Shown: in pieces, positions 7,408 to 15,900 of the stretch
Numbering within the stretch: position 1 is the stretch's first letter
Layout of the letters: every line of letters starts with the position of its first letter
Origin: CAYOMP01 sp964405075
GTDB taxonomy: Bacteria > Bacillota > Clostridia > Lachnospirales > Lachnospiraceae
Length of the DNA stretch: 19,339 bases
Assembly: GCA_964405075.1 (NCBI GenBank)
Contig: CAYOMP010000038.1
Span: 1-19,339, forward strand
Direction of reading: 5' to 3'
Notes under the pieces: generated by a model
What the model was told of the DNA's origin: nothing
The model's database searches: none
The model's input: the letters and a program-made list of their open reading frames with translations, nothing else
Translations under genes and position numbers: made by a program

Positions 7408-8880
7408 TTAAATAATTATACAAACCAGTCCTCCATTACTGTCATTTACAATCTTTTCCATGGTATCCTGTAATTTCATCTGGCTTTCATCTGAAAGATT
7501 AGAAATCTTACTATTTATGCCATCTTCAACTAACTGCTCTACTGATTTTCCAAAAATATTAGTACTCCATATTCCATTCTCACCCTCTTTATTATTATTG
7601 ATATACTGAATCAAATCATTTGCCTGTTCTTCATTACCTACAATCGGTGCAATTTCTGTTTCAATATTTGCTTTAATCAGGTGAATAGATGGGCTGGTTG
7701 CCTTTATTTTAACACCATACTTGTTGCCATGCTTAATCAGTTGAGGTTCCTCAAGTGTTATTTCCTCATGAAGAGGCATAACTACTCCGTATCCTCTGCT
7801 TCTTACGGAAGCCATGGCATTTTGTACCTTTTCATATTCTTTTTTCATATTTGCCATTTCTTTTAACATTGAAATCATTTCATATTCACTGGCAATATCA
7901 TTTCCTGTCATTTCACTGATATTTTCATAATAGTATTGTTCAAAAATATCTATTAATATCTTAACATTGCCCTCCGATAGAGAGATTTTATCTAGTTTCA
8001 TTCTTTTAATATACGGACTTTCAAACATAAGATTCTCATCTTTAATATCTTTAAGACAATTAATATCCTTTACAACTTCAGATATTTTTTTCAAAATGTC
8101 ATCCTTAATTTTGTTAGAAGTAGGTACCATTTCTACCCACTTAGGTATGTAATACTCTATTTGTGAAATAGGAAATTCATATAATATTTGTTCAAGAATC
8201 TTATTAATATCATCCTTTCGAAGTTGTAGACAATTAACAGGTAATACTGAAACTCCATATTTTTCTTCTAAGTTTTTAACCGCATTGACAGTTTCTTCAC
8301 TATAAGGCTTTTCCGAATTAAAAAGCATTATAAAAGGCTTTCCTATTTTCTTTAATTCCGCTACAGTCTTCTCCTCCGCCTGTATGTAACTCTCTCTTGG
8401 AATATCTGTAAAACTGCCATCACATGTAATAACAATTCCTATTGTAGAATGATCATTTATTACTTTCTTAGTCCCTATTTCTGCTGCTTGTGTAAAAGGA
8501 ATCTCATAATCAAACCAGGGAGTTTTTACCATTCTCTCCTCGTTATTCTCTTCATGTCCTACAGCTCCATTTACCATATATCCTACACAATCAATTAATC
8601 TTACCTTGGTATCTATTCCATCAGCAATAGATACTTCAATTGCTTCTTTTGGAATAAATTTAGGTTCAGTTGTCATTACTGTCTTTCCAGACGCAGATTG
8701 TGGCAGTTCATCAATAGTTCGTTCTTTTTCATTCTCATCCACCATATTAGGAATAACAATTAAATCCATAAAACGTTTGATAAACGTTGATTTTCCAGTT
8801 CTTACAGGTCCAACAACACCTATGTAAATCTCTCCATTCGTACGTGTTTTTATATCCCTATACAAGTCAAAATTATCCAT
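7408..8880 (-). CDS. spoIVA: stage IV sporulation protein A, spore coat morphogenetic ATPase
   Basis: The protein has 490 residues from ATG 8880, preceded by AAAGGAGG. Seven extra upstream codons in the frame overlap the ribosome site and are rejected. It begins MDNFDLYRDIKTRTNGEIYIGVVGPVRTGKST, where GPVRTGKST is the Walker A loop. It continues with DELPQSASGKTVMTTEPKFIP, a Walker B-like LIDCVGY and STIGIVITCDGSF, all as in Bacillus SpoIVA. The middle domain and the C-terminus (ending GGLVCIII) match the family end to end, so the gene is intact. SpoIVA hydrolyses ATP to polymerise on the forespore outer membrane and forms the platform for coat and cortex assembly. In Bacillus it is made in the mother cell under sigma-E; I could not place a clear sigma-E promoter here. 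Confidence 0.97.
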   Translation of the reverse strand: MDNFDLYRDIKTRTNGEIYIGVVGPVRTGKSTFIKRFMDLIVIPNMVDENEKERTIDELPQSASGKTVMTTEPKFIPKEAIEVSIADGIDTKVRLIDCVGYMVNGAVGHEENNEERMVKTPWFDYEIPFTQAAEIGTKKVINDHSTIGIVITCDGSFTDIPRESYIQAEEKTVAELKKIGKPFIMLFNSEKPYSEETVNAVKNLEEKYGVSVLPVNCLQLRKDDINKILEQILYEFPISQIEYYIPKWVEMVPTSNKIKDDILKKISEVVKDINCLKDIKDENLMFESPYIKRMKLDKISLSEGNVKILIDIFEQYYYENISEMTGNDIASEYEMISMLKEMANMKKEYEKVQNAMASVRSRGYGVVMPLHEEITLEEPQLIKHGNKYGVKIKATSPSIHLIKANIETEIAPIVGNEEQANDLIQYINNNKEGENGIWSTNIFGKSVEQLVEDGINSKISNLSDESQMKLQDTMEKIVNDSNGGLVCIII

Positions 8881-8901
8881 TTTACCTCCTTTTTTCCACA
8901 C

Positions 8902-8940
8902 AAAAAAGCCCTACCATATATTTACATATATGGTAAGACT
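8902..8940 (-). terminator. terminator-like hairpin in the spoIVA leader
   Basis: On the minus strand arms 8940-8926 and 8921-8907 pair through a core TACCATATAT / ATATATGGTA, extended by five mostly G-U pairs, with a GTAA loop. T6 (8907-8902) follows. The T run is only about ten bases before the spoIVA ribosome site. It could end the upstream transcript, or act as an attenuator for spoIVA, since no room remains for a promoter downstream of it. Confidence 0.65.
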
Positions 8941-9140
8941 GTTAAATTTATTCCTAATATTCAAATAAAAATCTATTTTCAGTTAATCTATAGAACAAAG
9001 AATGTGCAGATTACATTATCGCGACGAGCGTGGTAGTTTACAACATTCTACATCTTCGTGGGAGTACGTATATTGCACGTAGTGCATTTTATACATAGGA
9101 AATCCAAACACTTTCTTACGTTATTTTATCAAAATGTTTC
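8941..9140 (-). other. intergenic region with several inverted repeats, no gene seen
   Basis: This stretch between the 77-residue membrane protein and the spoIVA leader hairpin holds no supported gene. Inverted repeats seen are CATAGGAAA / TTTCCTATG (9094-9102 with 9137-9145, running over the preceding stop codon), TGCAC-GTA-GTGCA around 9075-9087, and ACATTCT / AGAATGT around 9003-9053. It also holds GCACATTCTTTGTT (minus strand, 9007-8994), identical over 14 bases to the spacer of the promoter at 5587-5616. The spoIVA promoter must lie here or inside the hairpin. Confidence 0.4.
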
Positions 9141-9374
9141 CTATGATATAAAAAATGAGCCAAGAAACATCGCTACTCCACATACACCAACTGCAATGCT
9201 TGTAGCATACTGTCTAAAACGAAACTCATCACGAGAATTACCTCTGGTCTTAATAAATAAGTGTATGCCAATTATTAAAATAAGCAAACCAAATATTACC
9301 AAAACTTCACTCATCATTATTGTAAAAGCATATCCATCCGCAAATGAAATAACTGACACATTTTCCACAAGCAT
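9141..9374 (-). CDS. small two-helix membrane protein
   Basis: The 77-residue protein is of unknown function. Residues ~20-42 (MMSEVLVIFGLLILIIGIHLFI) and ~58-76 (YATSIAVGVCGVAMFLGSFFI) are hydrophobic helices. They are joined by a charged loop, KTRGNSRDEFRFRQ, which is probably cytoplasmic. GGAGG lies just before ATG 9374. The internal Met-Met at residues 20-21 is an alternative start that would remove a non-hydrophobic leader. A promoter-like pair lies about 110 bases upstream. I do not recognise the family. Amino-acid composition and the ribosome site support it as real more than homology does. Confidence 0.6.
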   Translation of the reverse strand: MLVENVSVISFADGYAFTIMMSEVLVIFGLLILIIGIHLFIKTRGNSRDEFRFRQYATSIAVGVCGVAMFLGSFFIS

Positions 9375-9475
9375 ATCCTCCCTCTATCCTTAACTCATTT
9401 CCCATAAATATTATACAAAAAATGTCAGAAATAATCCTTACTTTTTTCTTAACATTTCTGTAATATTTATTTTTT

Positions 9476-9504
9476 ATTATGCCTTGGATTAAAAGGATTT
9501 GCAA
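9476..9504 (-). promoter_or_regulatory. candidate promoter for the 77-residue membrane protein
   Basis: On the minus strand TTGCAA (9504-9499), 17 bases and CATAAT (9481-9476) lie about 100 bases upstream of the ATG at 9374. The 208-base gap from 9375 to 9582 otherwise holds only T-rich runs after the TraX-family gene, and I see no clear GC-rich terminator there. Confidence 0.4.
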
Positions 9505-9582
9505 GACGCTACTTACTTTTTTTATTTTTGATTTTTTTACATAATTGTTAACTTTTTTATTTTAATTCATTTTTATATTTTT

Positions 9583-10341
9583 TTACATCTTCAAAACAAA
9601 TACTCTTACAAAATAGAATATCAATAAATGTGCCGGATAAAATACATAGAAGAAATATTTCATATTCATACCTCTTTTTCCATTATAGAAATATACCGGT
9701 ATGTAAGCCAATGATGCTGGTATCTCCCAAGTGAAAAATACAGCTCCCAATATACATTGTTTAAATCTATTTTCACGAGTCAAATACATAATAACTATTG
9801 CCAATATACCTAAGAAATAGTAGTCCATACTAAAAATTGTAGCTAATACAGAAGCAACGATAACCACACCTACTCTTTTAACGTTTGCAAGAATAATTGC
9901 GGAAGTTGTTGGATTTTCTAAATTCTCAACCTTCCACCTATCCATTAAAGTAATTGTAATCAGTGCTACAAACAATGTAAAAAATACGTTCTGGTGATTC
10001 CAATATGCTAAACTGTTGTAAAATGCCAAATCGAATGGTATTTCTGAAATCAATGCAAATATTCCAAGTCGTATTGCATACTTTTTTCTATTTGATGTGT
10101 GATAAAAACCTTCAACTATCAAAAAACAGTAAATTGGAAAAGCCAAACGCCCTACTTTTCTCATAATATCATAGATAGTCCACAATGTATCAATATCGCA
10201 GAATGGACTGTAATAATTTGACAACATATAATAAACGACTGCTGCCCCAAAGTGATCAATTGCCATAGAAATAATCGCTATGATTTTAAGCGTACTTCCA
10301 GTAAGACCAAATTTTTCTTGTTTAACCAGATTATTTTCCAT
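9583..10341 (-). CDS. TraX-family integral membrane protein
   Basis: The protein has 252 residues from ATG 10341, with GGGGAG five bases upstream. Ten further in-frame codons upstream cover that site and are dropped. It has about seven hydrophobic helices. The early motif GSTLKIIAIISMAIDHFGA, then MRKVGRLAFPIYCFLIVEGFYHT, RLGIFALISEIPFDLAF and the C-terminal FYVFYPAHLLIFYFVR, are hallmarks of the TraX family (PF05857), distant relatives of membrane acyltransferases. F-plasmid TraX acetylates pilin, but chromosomal Firmicute members have no conjugation genes beside them and none are present here. An acyltransferase role on a surface polymer is a reasonable inference only. Confidence 0.9.
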   Translation of the reverse strand: MENNLVKQEKFGLTGSTLKIIAIISMAIDHFGAAVVYYMLSNYYSPFCDIDTLWTIYDIMRKVGRLAFPIYCFLIVEGFYHTSNRKKYAIRLGIFALISEIPFDLAFYNSLAYWNHQNVFFTLFVALITITLMDRWKVENLENPTTSAIILANVKRVGVVIVASVLATIFSMDYYFLGILAIVIMYLTRENRFKQCILGAVFFTWEIPASLAYIPVYFYNGKRGMNMKYFFYVFYPAHLLIFYFVRVFVLKM

Positions 10342-10636
10342 ATTTTCTCCCCAAAAAAATGTATTTTGCACAAGTTAATATATTGTATTTAGCAACTTTT
10401 GTATTATATTACGATTATCCTTCATGTTTGACGTTTTTTTATCTATCGTAATCATCATTCATTGCTTGCTTTGAACAAGTTTCGTTTGCTCCAGCTCGCT
10501 AACGTTCATTATATCATAATTATTCATAGATATTTATTACAATTTTCTTTAGTGTTGCTTAACAAAAATGTTTATTTTTGTTTTCTCTAGAAACACTACA
10601 TGCTCAATAATTATTAATGATGAAATTTTCAACGAC
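10342..10636 (-). other. intergenic region with nested inverted repeats between the LMW-PTP and TraX-family genes
   Basis: No gene is supported here. An outer stem, TAGTGTT / AACACTA (10552-10558 with 10592-10598), encloses AACAAAAAT-GTTT-ATTTTTGTT (10561-10582). This may terminate the phosphatase transcript. Closer to the TraX-family gene, ATTACGAT / ATCGTAAT (10408-10415 with 10445-10452) could fold in its leader. Between them is a GC-richer patch (about 10462-10502, containing GCTCCAGCTCGCTAACG) unlike its surroundings. Confidence 0.4.
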
Positions 10637-11116
10637 TTATAAACTACCGTTTTCTGACAGAAATTCTAAGAAACCATTACATCCTTCTACTACATCTTGA
10701 TATGTAACACCAAAATTGCCTGTATACCAAGGGTCTGCAATAGATTGACCATTTCTTCCTGCATAATCCAATAATAAACTGACTTTATTATCTTTATCTG
10801 AACCTATTATCCTGGCAAGATTTCTCAGATTATGAGTATCCATACATATCAGATAATCATATTCCTTATAATCTTGTTTAGTCACTTGAACCGCCCTCTT
10901 ACCAGCACAGCTAATACCGTGCTTAGCCAGTTCCTCTCTAGCTGGTGGGTAGACCGGATTGCCTACACCATTCCATATCTCTTCTGTACTGGTAGCAGCA
11001 GATGCTATGTAAAAATTGTCTGCTATACCTCTTTTTTCTACCATGTCTTTTAAGACGAATTCTGCCATTGGGGATCTGCAGATGTTGCCGTGGCAGATGA
11101 ATAATATTTTTATCAT
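10637..11116 (-). CDS. low-molecular-weight protein tyrosine phosphatase
   Basis: The protein has 159 residues from ATG 11116, with AAGGAG ten bases upstream. An earlier in-frame ATG at 11125 nearly touches that site and is less likely. The P-loop ILFICHGNICRSPMAEF matches CX5R(S/T), with nucleophile Cys8 and Arg14. The general-acid loop is IADPWYTGNF (Asp about 128). Length and motif order are standard for the family. It would hydrolyse phosphotyrosine, or sometimes phosphoarginine, in the cytoplasm. There is no adjacent tyrosine kinase or capsule locus, so the substrate is unknown. It is the last core-genome-like gene before the accessory segment. Confidence 0.95.
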   Translation of the reverse strand: MIKILFICHGNICRSPMAEFVLKDMVEKRGIADNFYIASAATSTEEIWNGVGNPVYPPAREELAKHGISCAGKRAVQVTKQDYKEYDYLICMDTHNLRNLARIIGSDKDNKVSLLLDYAGRNGQSIADPWYTGNFGVTYQDVVEGCNGFLEFLSENGSL

Positions 11117-11220
11117 AGTCTTCATACTCCTTCAAAAGTCTTCAAAGCCTTATATTTTCTAAGTTTCTTTGACCCTACTATATTTTAGTATTTTACAAGA
11201 TTCTTCACAAATCTTCGTAA

Positions 11221-11249
11221 ATTATACTATAAAGTGTGTAGAAAAATGT
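11221..11249 (-). promoter_or_regulatory. candidate promoter upstream of the LMW-PTP gene
   Basis: A consensus TATAAT lies on the minus strand at 11226-11221, about 105 bases upstream of the phosphatase start. The -35 region is poor. Immediately upstream is a short direct repeat, CTACACA, twice. The position, just after the integrase fragment stop at 11280, suits a new unit starting at the island edge. Confidence 0.3.
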
Positions 11250-11279
11250 GTAGTAAATGGATTGCCTAAAATCCAGTAT

Positions 11280-11948
11280 TTATAAGGCTTTACTAGCATC
11301 TTCATCACCTTCATTGTGTGTAGTAAACTTAAGTACCTTAGCTAAAGCAGTCTTAGCCTGTTCATAACTAGCATGTTTGTAGATATTCATTGTTGTTCTG
11401 GCTTCAGAATGTCCCATAAAGTATTGTAAACTTTTTGGGTCTAAGCCAAGAAAATGCATATCCGTACAAAAAGTATGTCTAAGCACATGATGTGTAATAT
11501 GCGGTAATGGTTTATCTGGATGAAGCTTAGCATACTTCTTCAATGACCAGCGGCACTCATTTTCTATATGAAGTGCTACCTTAGGTCTTCCATTCTTATC
11601 CAACATAATAAATCCACTATATCCATCCACCACCATTTCAATTTTAGGTTTAGGTCTGTTCGTAAGCATATTCTTAAGGCTGTTATATACATCATCATCC
11701 ATAACAATGTATCTTCTACCACATTCAGATTTAGTAACTTCAATTTCATATTCACCATTCCTCTTTCTAAGAAGCTGATGGTCAACTATAATTCTCCTAT
11801 TTTCGAAGTCCAAATCTTTAATAGTAAGTCCACAAAATTCACTCACTCTCATTCCTGTATGTAATAACACAACAAATTCATCGTAATACTTACAATACGT
11901 TGGGTCAGTACGAACAAATTCCATCCATGTATCTCTTTGAACATCCAT
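11280..11948 (-). pseudogene. Tn916-type tyrosine recombinase, C-terminal catalytic fragment
   Basis: The fragment has 222 codons and covers only the catalytic domain of a Tn916-Int-like recombinase, normally about 400 residues. The arm-binding and core-binding N-terminal half is missing. Catalytic residues are all visible: Arg34 in LLHTGMRVSEF, HVLRHTF (HxxR), GHSEARTTMNIY with the second His, and the nucleophile Tyr in NIYKHAS. IIVDHQLLRK and PHITHHVLRHTFCTD are typical of the Tn916 branch. The apparent ATG is formed at the join with the hsdM remnant, out of frame with it, and has no ribosome site. It is therefore unlikely to make functional integrase. It marks former integrative-element activity. 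Confidence 0.8.
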
Positions 11949-12627
11949 TTACAAAGTCACCGGTCTGTACAAACATACCACATAAACCACACGCCGGATC
12001 CAGAAGTACTCCACTCTTTGGCTCAAGAATATTTACAATCATCTTTACCAAGGACTTCTGTGTGAAGAATACGCAATCATCAGATGCAATATTCTTGGCA
12101 AACTTATTCAAGAAGTACTCATAGATGCGCCCAATTACATCTCCGTCAACTTCATCCAAAGCATTATTATTAAAGATTCTGAGCAGTTCTCCAAGAAGCT
12201 CATCAAAGAAATCTGTATAGTTCTTTGGAAGAACACCGATAAGCTGATCACTCTGCTGCTCCACAAGCTCCATAGCATTGTTAACCACTTCACCTAAGTT
12301 TCCCATAGTCTGACCAGATACATTCACCAACCCCAAGGCTGCAACATTCTCAGAAAGATTTACCAGTTAGTCAAACTGTGACATTTCAGGAAGAAATAGT
12401 GCGCTCTTAGCAATGAAACCACAAGCTTCACCGGCATCTTACGACCATTTCTTACAGGTCTGTCCTTCAGAATTTCTTCCTCGACCATTTTATATCGGCT
12501 GTATGCATATCTAAGGAACAGTAGTCCCAATACAGTACTGATTTGATGTAAGCTTTGATCCCGCTCTCAGGAGATCAGCAGACTCCCACAGGTCTGCTTA
12601 AAGCTTCTTAATACCTGCGTTATCCAT
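11945..12627 (-). pseudogene. hsdM: type I restriction-modification methyltransferase remnant (hsdM, 5' part)
   Basis: From ATG 12627 (GGAGG upstream) the frame reads MDNAGIKKL, then TAA where Glu is usual, then ADLWESADLLRAGSKLTSN. A frameshift leads into VLGLLFLRYAYSRYKMVEEE and RPVRNGRKMPV. A second shift leads to FIAKSALFLPE, then another TAA after SQFD, then an open stretch LGLVNVSGQTMGNLGEVVNN to LLDPACGLCGMFVQTGDFV. That is the HsdM N-terminal domain plus SAM motif I, itself altered from DPACGSGG. Homology stops at about 11945-11950, where integrase sequence begins. Two nonsense codons, two frameshifts and a 3' deletion make it inactive. No hsdS or hsdR is present in the window. Confidence 0.88.
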
Positions 12628-12650
12628 TTATCTATATCCTCCGGAATTAA

Positions 12651-12839
12651 TTACTGTATATTCTGATCAAGTTTTCTCGCTTTTCGCGGATCTATCGGTT
12701 TTTCTGTTCCAACCGGAATGAACCACATTCTTCCTCTCTGAATGGCTCCTTCAATTCTGCCTTCTTTGCAATATATCGCCACCCATCTCTGGGATACATT
12801 CCACTTTTCTGCGCATTCTGCTGAAGTCAAATATTCCAT
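12651..12839 (-). CDS. small helix-turn-helix protein preceding hsdM
   Basis: The 62-residue protein has GGAG eight bases before ATG. YLTSAECAEKWNVSQRWVAIYCKEGRI is a MerR/excisionase-like winged helix-turn-helix, followed by GAIQRGRMWFIPVGTEKPIDPRKAR, the usual wing and basic tail. Genes of this kind commonly sit directly before hsdM in Lachnospiraceae type I systems. Here the hsdM remnant begins 24 bases after the stop. It may be a regulator of the restriction operon or a recombination directionality factor; the sequence does not decide. It is intact although the methyltransferase behind it is dead. Confidence 0.75.
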   Translation of the reverse strand: MEYLTSAECAEKWNVSQRWVAIYCKEGRIEGAIQRGRMWFIPVGTEKPIDPRKARKLDQNIQ

Positions 12840-12873
12840 GTGTTTTTCTCCAAATATATATAACGCCTCTCTA

Positions 12874-12905
12874 ACTATATTCTATTGATCGAATACTTTA
12901 GTTTA
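12874..12905 (-). promoter_or_regulatory. promoter/operator copy 1 upstream of the HTH-hsdM unit
   Basis: On the minus strand TATAGT forms the -10 and TATTC-N8-GAATA lies in the 17-base spacer (core 12876-12899). The -35 position (ACTAAA) is weak. It differs at one of 24 bases from the element at 16345-16368. The HTH start codon follows 36 bases after it. Confidence 0.6.
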
Positions 12906-12970
12906 TGGACTCAATTATTCCACAATCCTCACCAAGTAATTTATATTTACAAATAGAACTAATAAATACC

Positions 12971-15900
12971 TTATTGGTGTAATTCCATCTTAATAGTTGG
13001 AATAGTTCTCTGTTCAATGTCATTGCTAGCAAAACCCTCAATAATATTTTTCATTGTTTCAGCACTCCAGAATATTTTCAGTTTTTCTTTTGCCCTCGTT
13101 ATTGCTGTATAAAAAATAGAATGGGTTATTTTCTCTGCATTATTTGAAGGAATAACAACCTTAACAGATTTATACTCCAATCCCTGTGCTTTGTGTATAG
13201 AAATGGCATAGGCAAGTTGAAACGGAATTACTGTCCTTACCTTTTCTTTCTCTGGCAACTCATCATCCCAGGAAATAACATCAATTTCAATAATTGTCCC
13301 ATTTTCTGTCGTTCCTAAATAATTGAAAGTTTCTGTTTCACATTGACTTTCTGCAAAAAAAGCTTTTACCTCTATCTCAAAAATAATTTTCTTTTCACCA
13401 TATGTTATATTTGTGATAGTACCTTTCAAATTGTTATATAATAACGCTGAACGCCTTGTATTTGTGAATATAATTCTATCACCTATTTTATAAATCCACT
13501 CCTCCCAAGAAAATGCCTCGCTATTTGTATTTGCATTCTGAAAATACTGATTCATATTATTCAAGCCAAATTTACCATCATAATTTAAGCAAAGAACAAC
13601 CTCATCATCATCTAAGTGAAATATGTTTTCTCCTAAATTTTCAGAAAAAGGACCATCCATAGATAACTTTTCCGTTACAATAGTGGACTTTTCTCGGACT
13701 GCATTCCATAAACTTTTCAATTCTTCTTTATCGGTTCTCCATGTGTGGCAAAGTTCAACGCTTGCCCCTTTCACCTTAATAATGTCTTTCGCATAAAAGA
13801 ACCAATTTCCAAAATCGATAGACTCAATCTGGTATATATCCCCTGACATAACAATTAATGCATCATTGCTTATTTTCCCAAGCAGTAATTCCATCGTTCG
13901 ATTATCTATAGTGCTGCATTCATCCACAAAAACAATATCATGAGTTACAGCTGAATTACTTCTCGTTATGCTATCTATTATCTCAAAATCGCAATTGTCA
14001 CTCTTATTATCCAGATGTCTTTTAACGTTCTGTAGAGCTGTATGTGTCTTAGTAAGATACAGTTTTCTATCATTTTCAAACATATTTGATATATACTTTA
14101 TTAATGTCGTTTTTCCCGTGCCAGCTGCTCCATAAATCAGCATCACATTAGAATTAACAAAAAGATATTTTAATGCAATTTGCTTATTAACATCATCAAA
14201 GTTTATCCCACATGTTTTAAGGAATCTCTCGTTTTCTTCCTGCCGATCTAATCTAGTATTATGAGTTAATTGTAATAAATAATTAAGTATGTTTATCGTT
14301 GTATTATAATATGAAGCAATAGAAACTAATCCTTCTTTTTCGATAATAGAATATCCTTTAGTTCTTTCCCACTTGTCTAAGTTGTCATTATATCTATTAA
14401 TGGCATCATCGCTTCCAATTTTCGACTTTTCAAACAACAACTCCCTTGTTTCACCAATCAAATTATCAATTGTTATATATGGTTGAGCTAATGACACTGC
14501 ATTTGAATCATCCAACAATTCAATAACGCTTTCCCTATCTTTTTTACTTGTTTTTGTTCCAACGAGATTTGCAACAATCGGATTCTTTTCAAATGGATAA
14601 CATCTACTGCTTACAAAAAGTTCATCGGAAATCCGTTTTGGATAAAATTTATTTGGCAATAAATCTTCTAATATTTCATCCCTCATATGTAGCATCGCAT
14701 ATCCAATTGTATTTTTACCTACTTTACAAGATGATTTTGAATACTCTCCTCTGATTTGTTTCAAAACATCACCAAACTCATGCGTGTTTGTTGTACCAAA
14801 TATCTTTCCATATATTTCCGTAAAACGTTCTTCCCTCATATTTATCAATTCAAATAAATTCATCCCTGTCTCTGTTAAGAATTCCATTAAATTAATGTAC
14901 TCACGATAGTTACGATTAATCTTTGTACGCTTTAACAGCATCTTCGCTAGTTTATTTAAACATGACGGATCAATTGCTACTCTCCAATCATTAAGTACCT
15001 TAATGCTATTCTTGATTCCCCATAATTCAATTTCGGTTTCTGTATATGCAATCTGAATAGAATAATATGTAGTAATAGTCATTTTACTATAGACAGTTAC
15101 TCTATTGTATTTGGTAGAATATAAACCAGCCAACTGAAGAGTAATCTCATAATATCTTTCTCCGTTCACAAAAAAAGGCGTGATTTTTTGCACATAATAT
15201 CTTGATACTCTAACATTCCTCGGTGTCAAATCAATATTATCAATCTGTTTTGCAACTTTCTCGTAATATTCTGAATCCACCGTATCTAGATCCAAAGGGA
15301 ATTTTTCAAGATTCACTAATATGTTTTTGTTAAAAGTTCTTTTCATAAATCTACGAATTTCCCAAAGATAATTATAATATTTGAGCATCAGTCTCTCTGC
15401 CTGTCCTTCTTTCGGGATACGACGATCAATATATTTTAACCCTCTTAAGAAATTACAAAGATATCTTGTATCAACCCGCAGCTGAGATACTTCCCACGCT
15501 AATTTTTCACTAACATTGTTATACCCATTTTTATACGCATTTAGAATAAGTGTTGCATAACATAAATCATACAAATCTCTTACAATTCTTCTTGATACTT
15601 CTTCTCTACATTGTGGATTGTCATGTACAACCTCGATAAAATGTGAAATTTCGTTGCATTGATATTCAATAATACTTAATGCCTCTTCTTGTTCCAAATC
15701 ATCAGAATTTAACTTATTCAAAAAAAGGTGTGTATCGATAATACCATTTAGCTTTTCACAAAATAATTCGATGCTTTCATCTGTATTCTTTATTTCATCC
15801 TCTGGGAAAAATTTAATCGTCTTACTATCTTTTGTAAAATCAATATCACTCAGAAGGGATTTCGACATAATCTTCCAAAATATACGTTGACCATTTCTAA

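Noticed and set aside
9058..9393. Plus-strand 111-codon frame
   Set aside because: It covers the 77-residue membrane protein on the other strand and intergenic repeats, with no recognisable motif and no ribosome site.
9307..9504. Minus-strand 65-codon frame overlapping the start of the 77-residue protein
   Set aside because: It overlaps the promoter and start of the better supported small membrane gene, and its composition is not protein-like.
9583..10341. TraX-family gene as evidence of a conjugative element
   Set aside because: No other transfer gene is near, and chromosomal TraX-family proteins are common in Firmicutes outside conjugation loci.
12930..12979. Imperfect hairpin CACCAA / TTGGTG at the end of the nuclease-helicase gene as its terminator
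   Set aside because: It has a bulge, a long loop and no T tract, and one arm lies in the stop codon region. Evidence is too weak to list.
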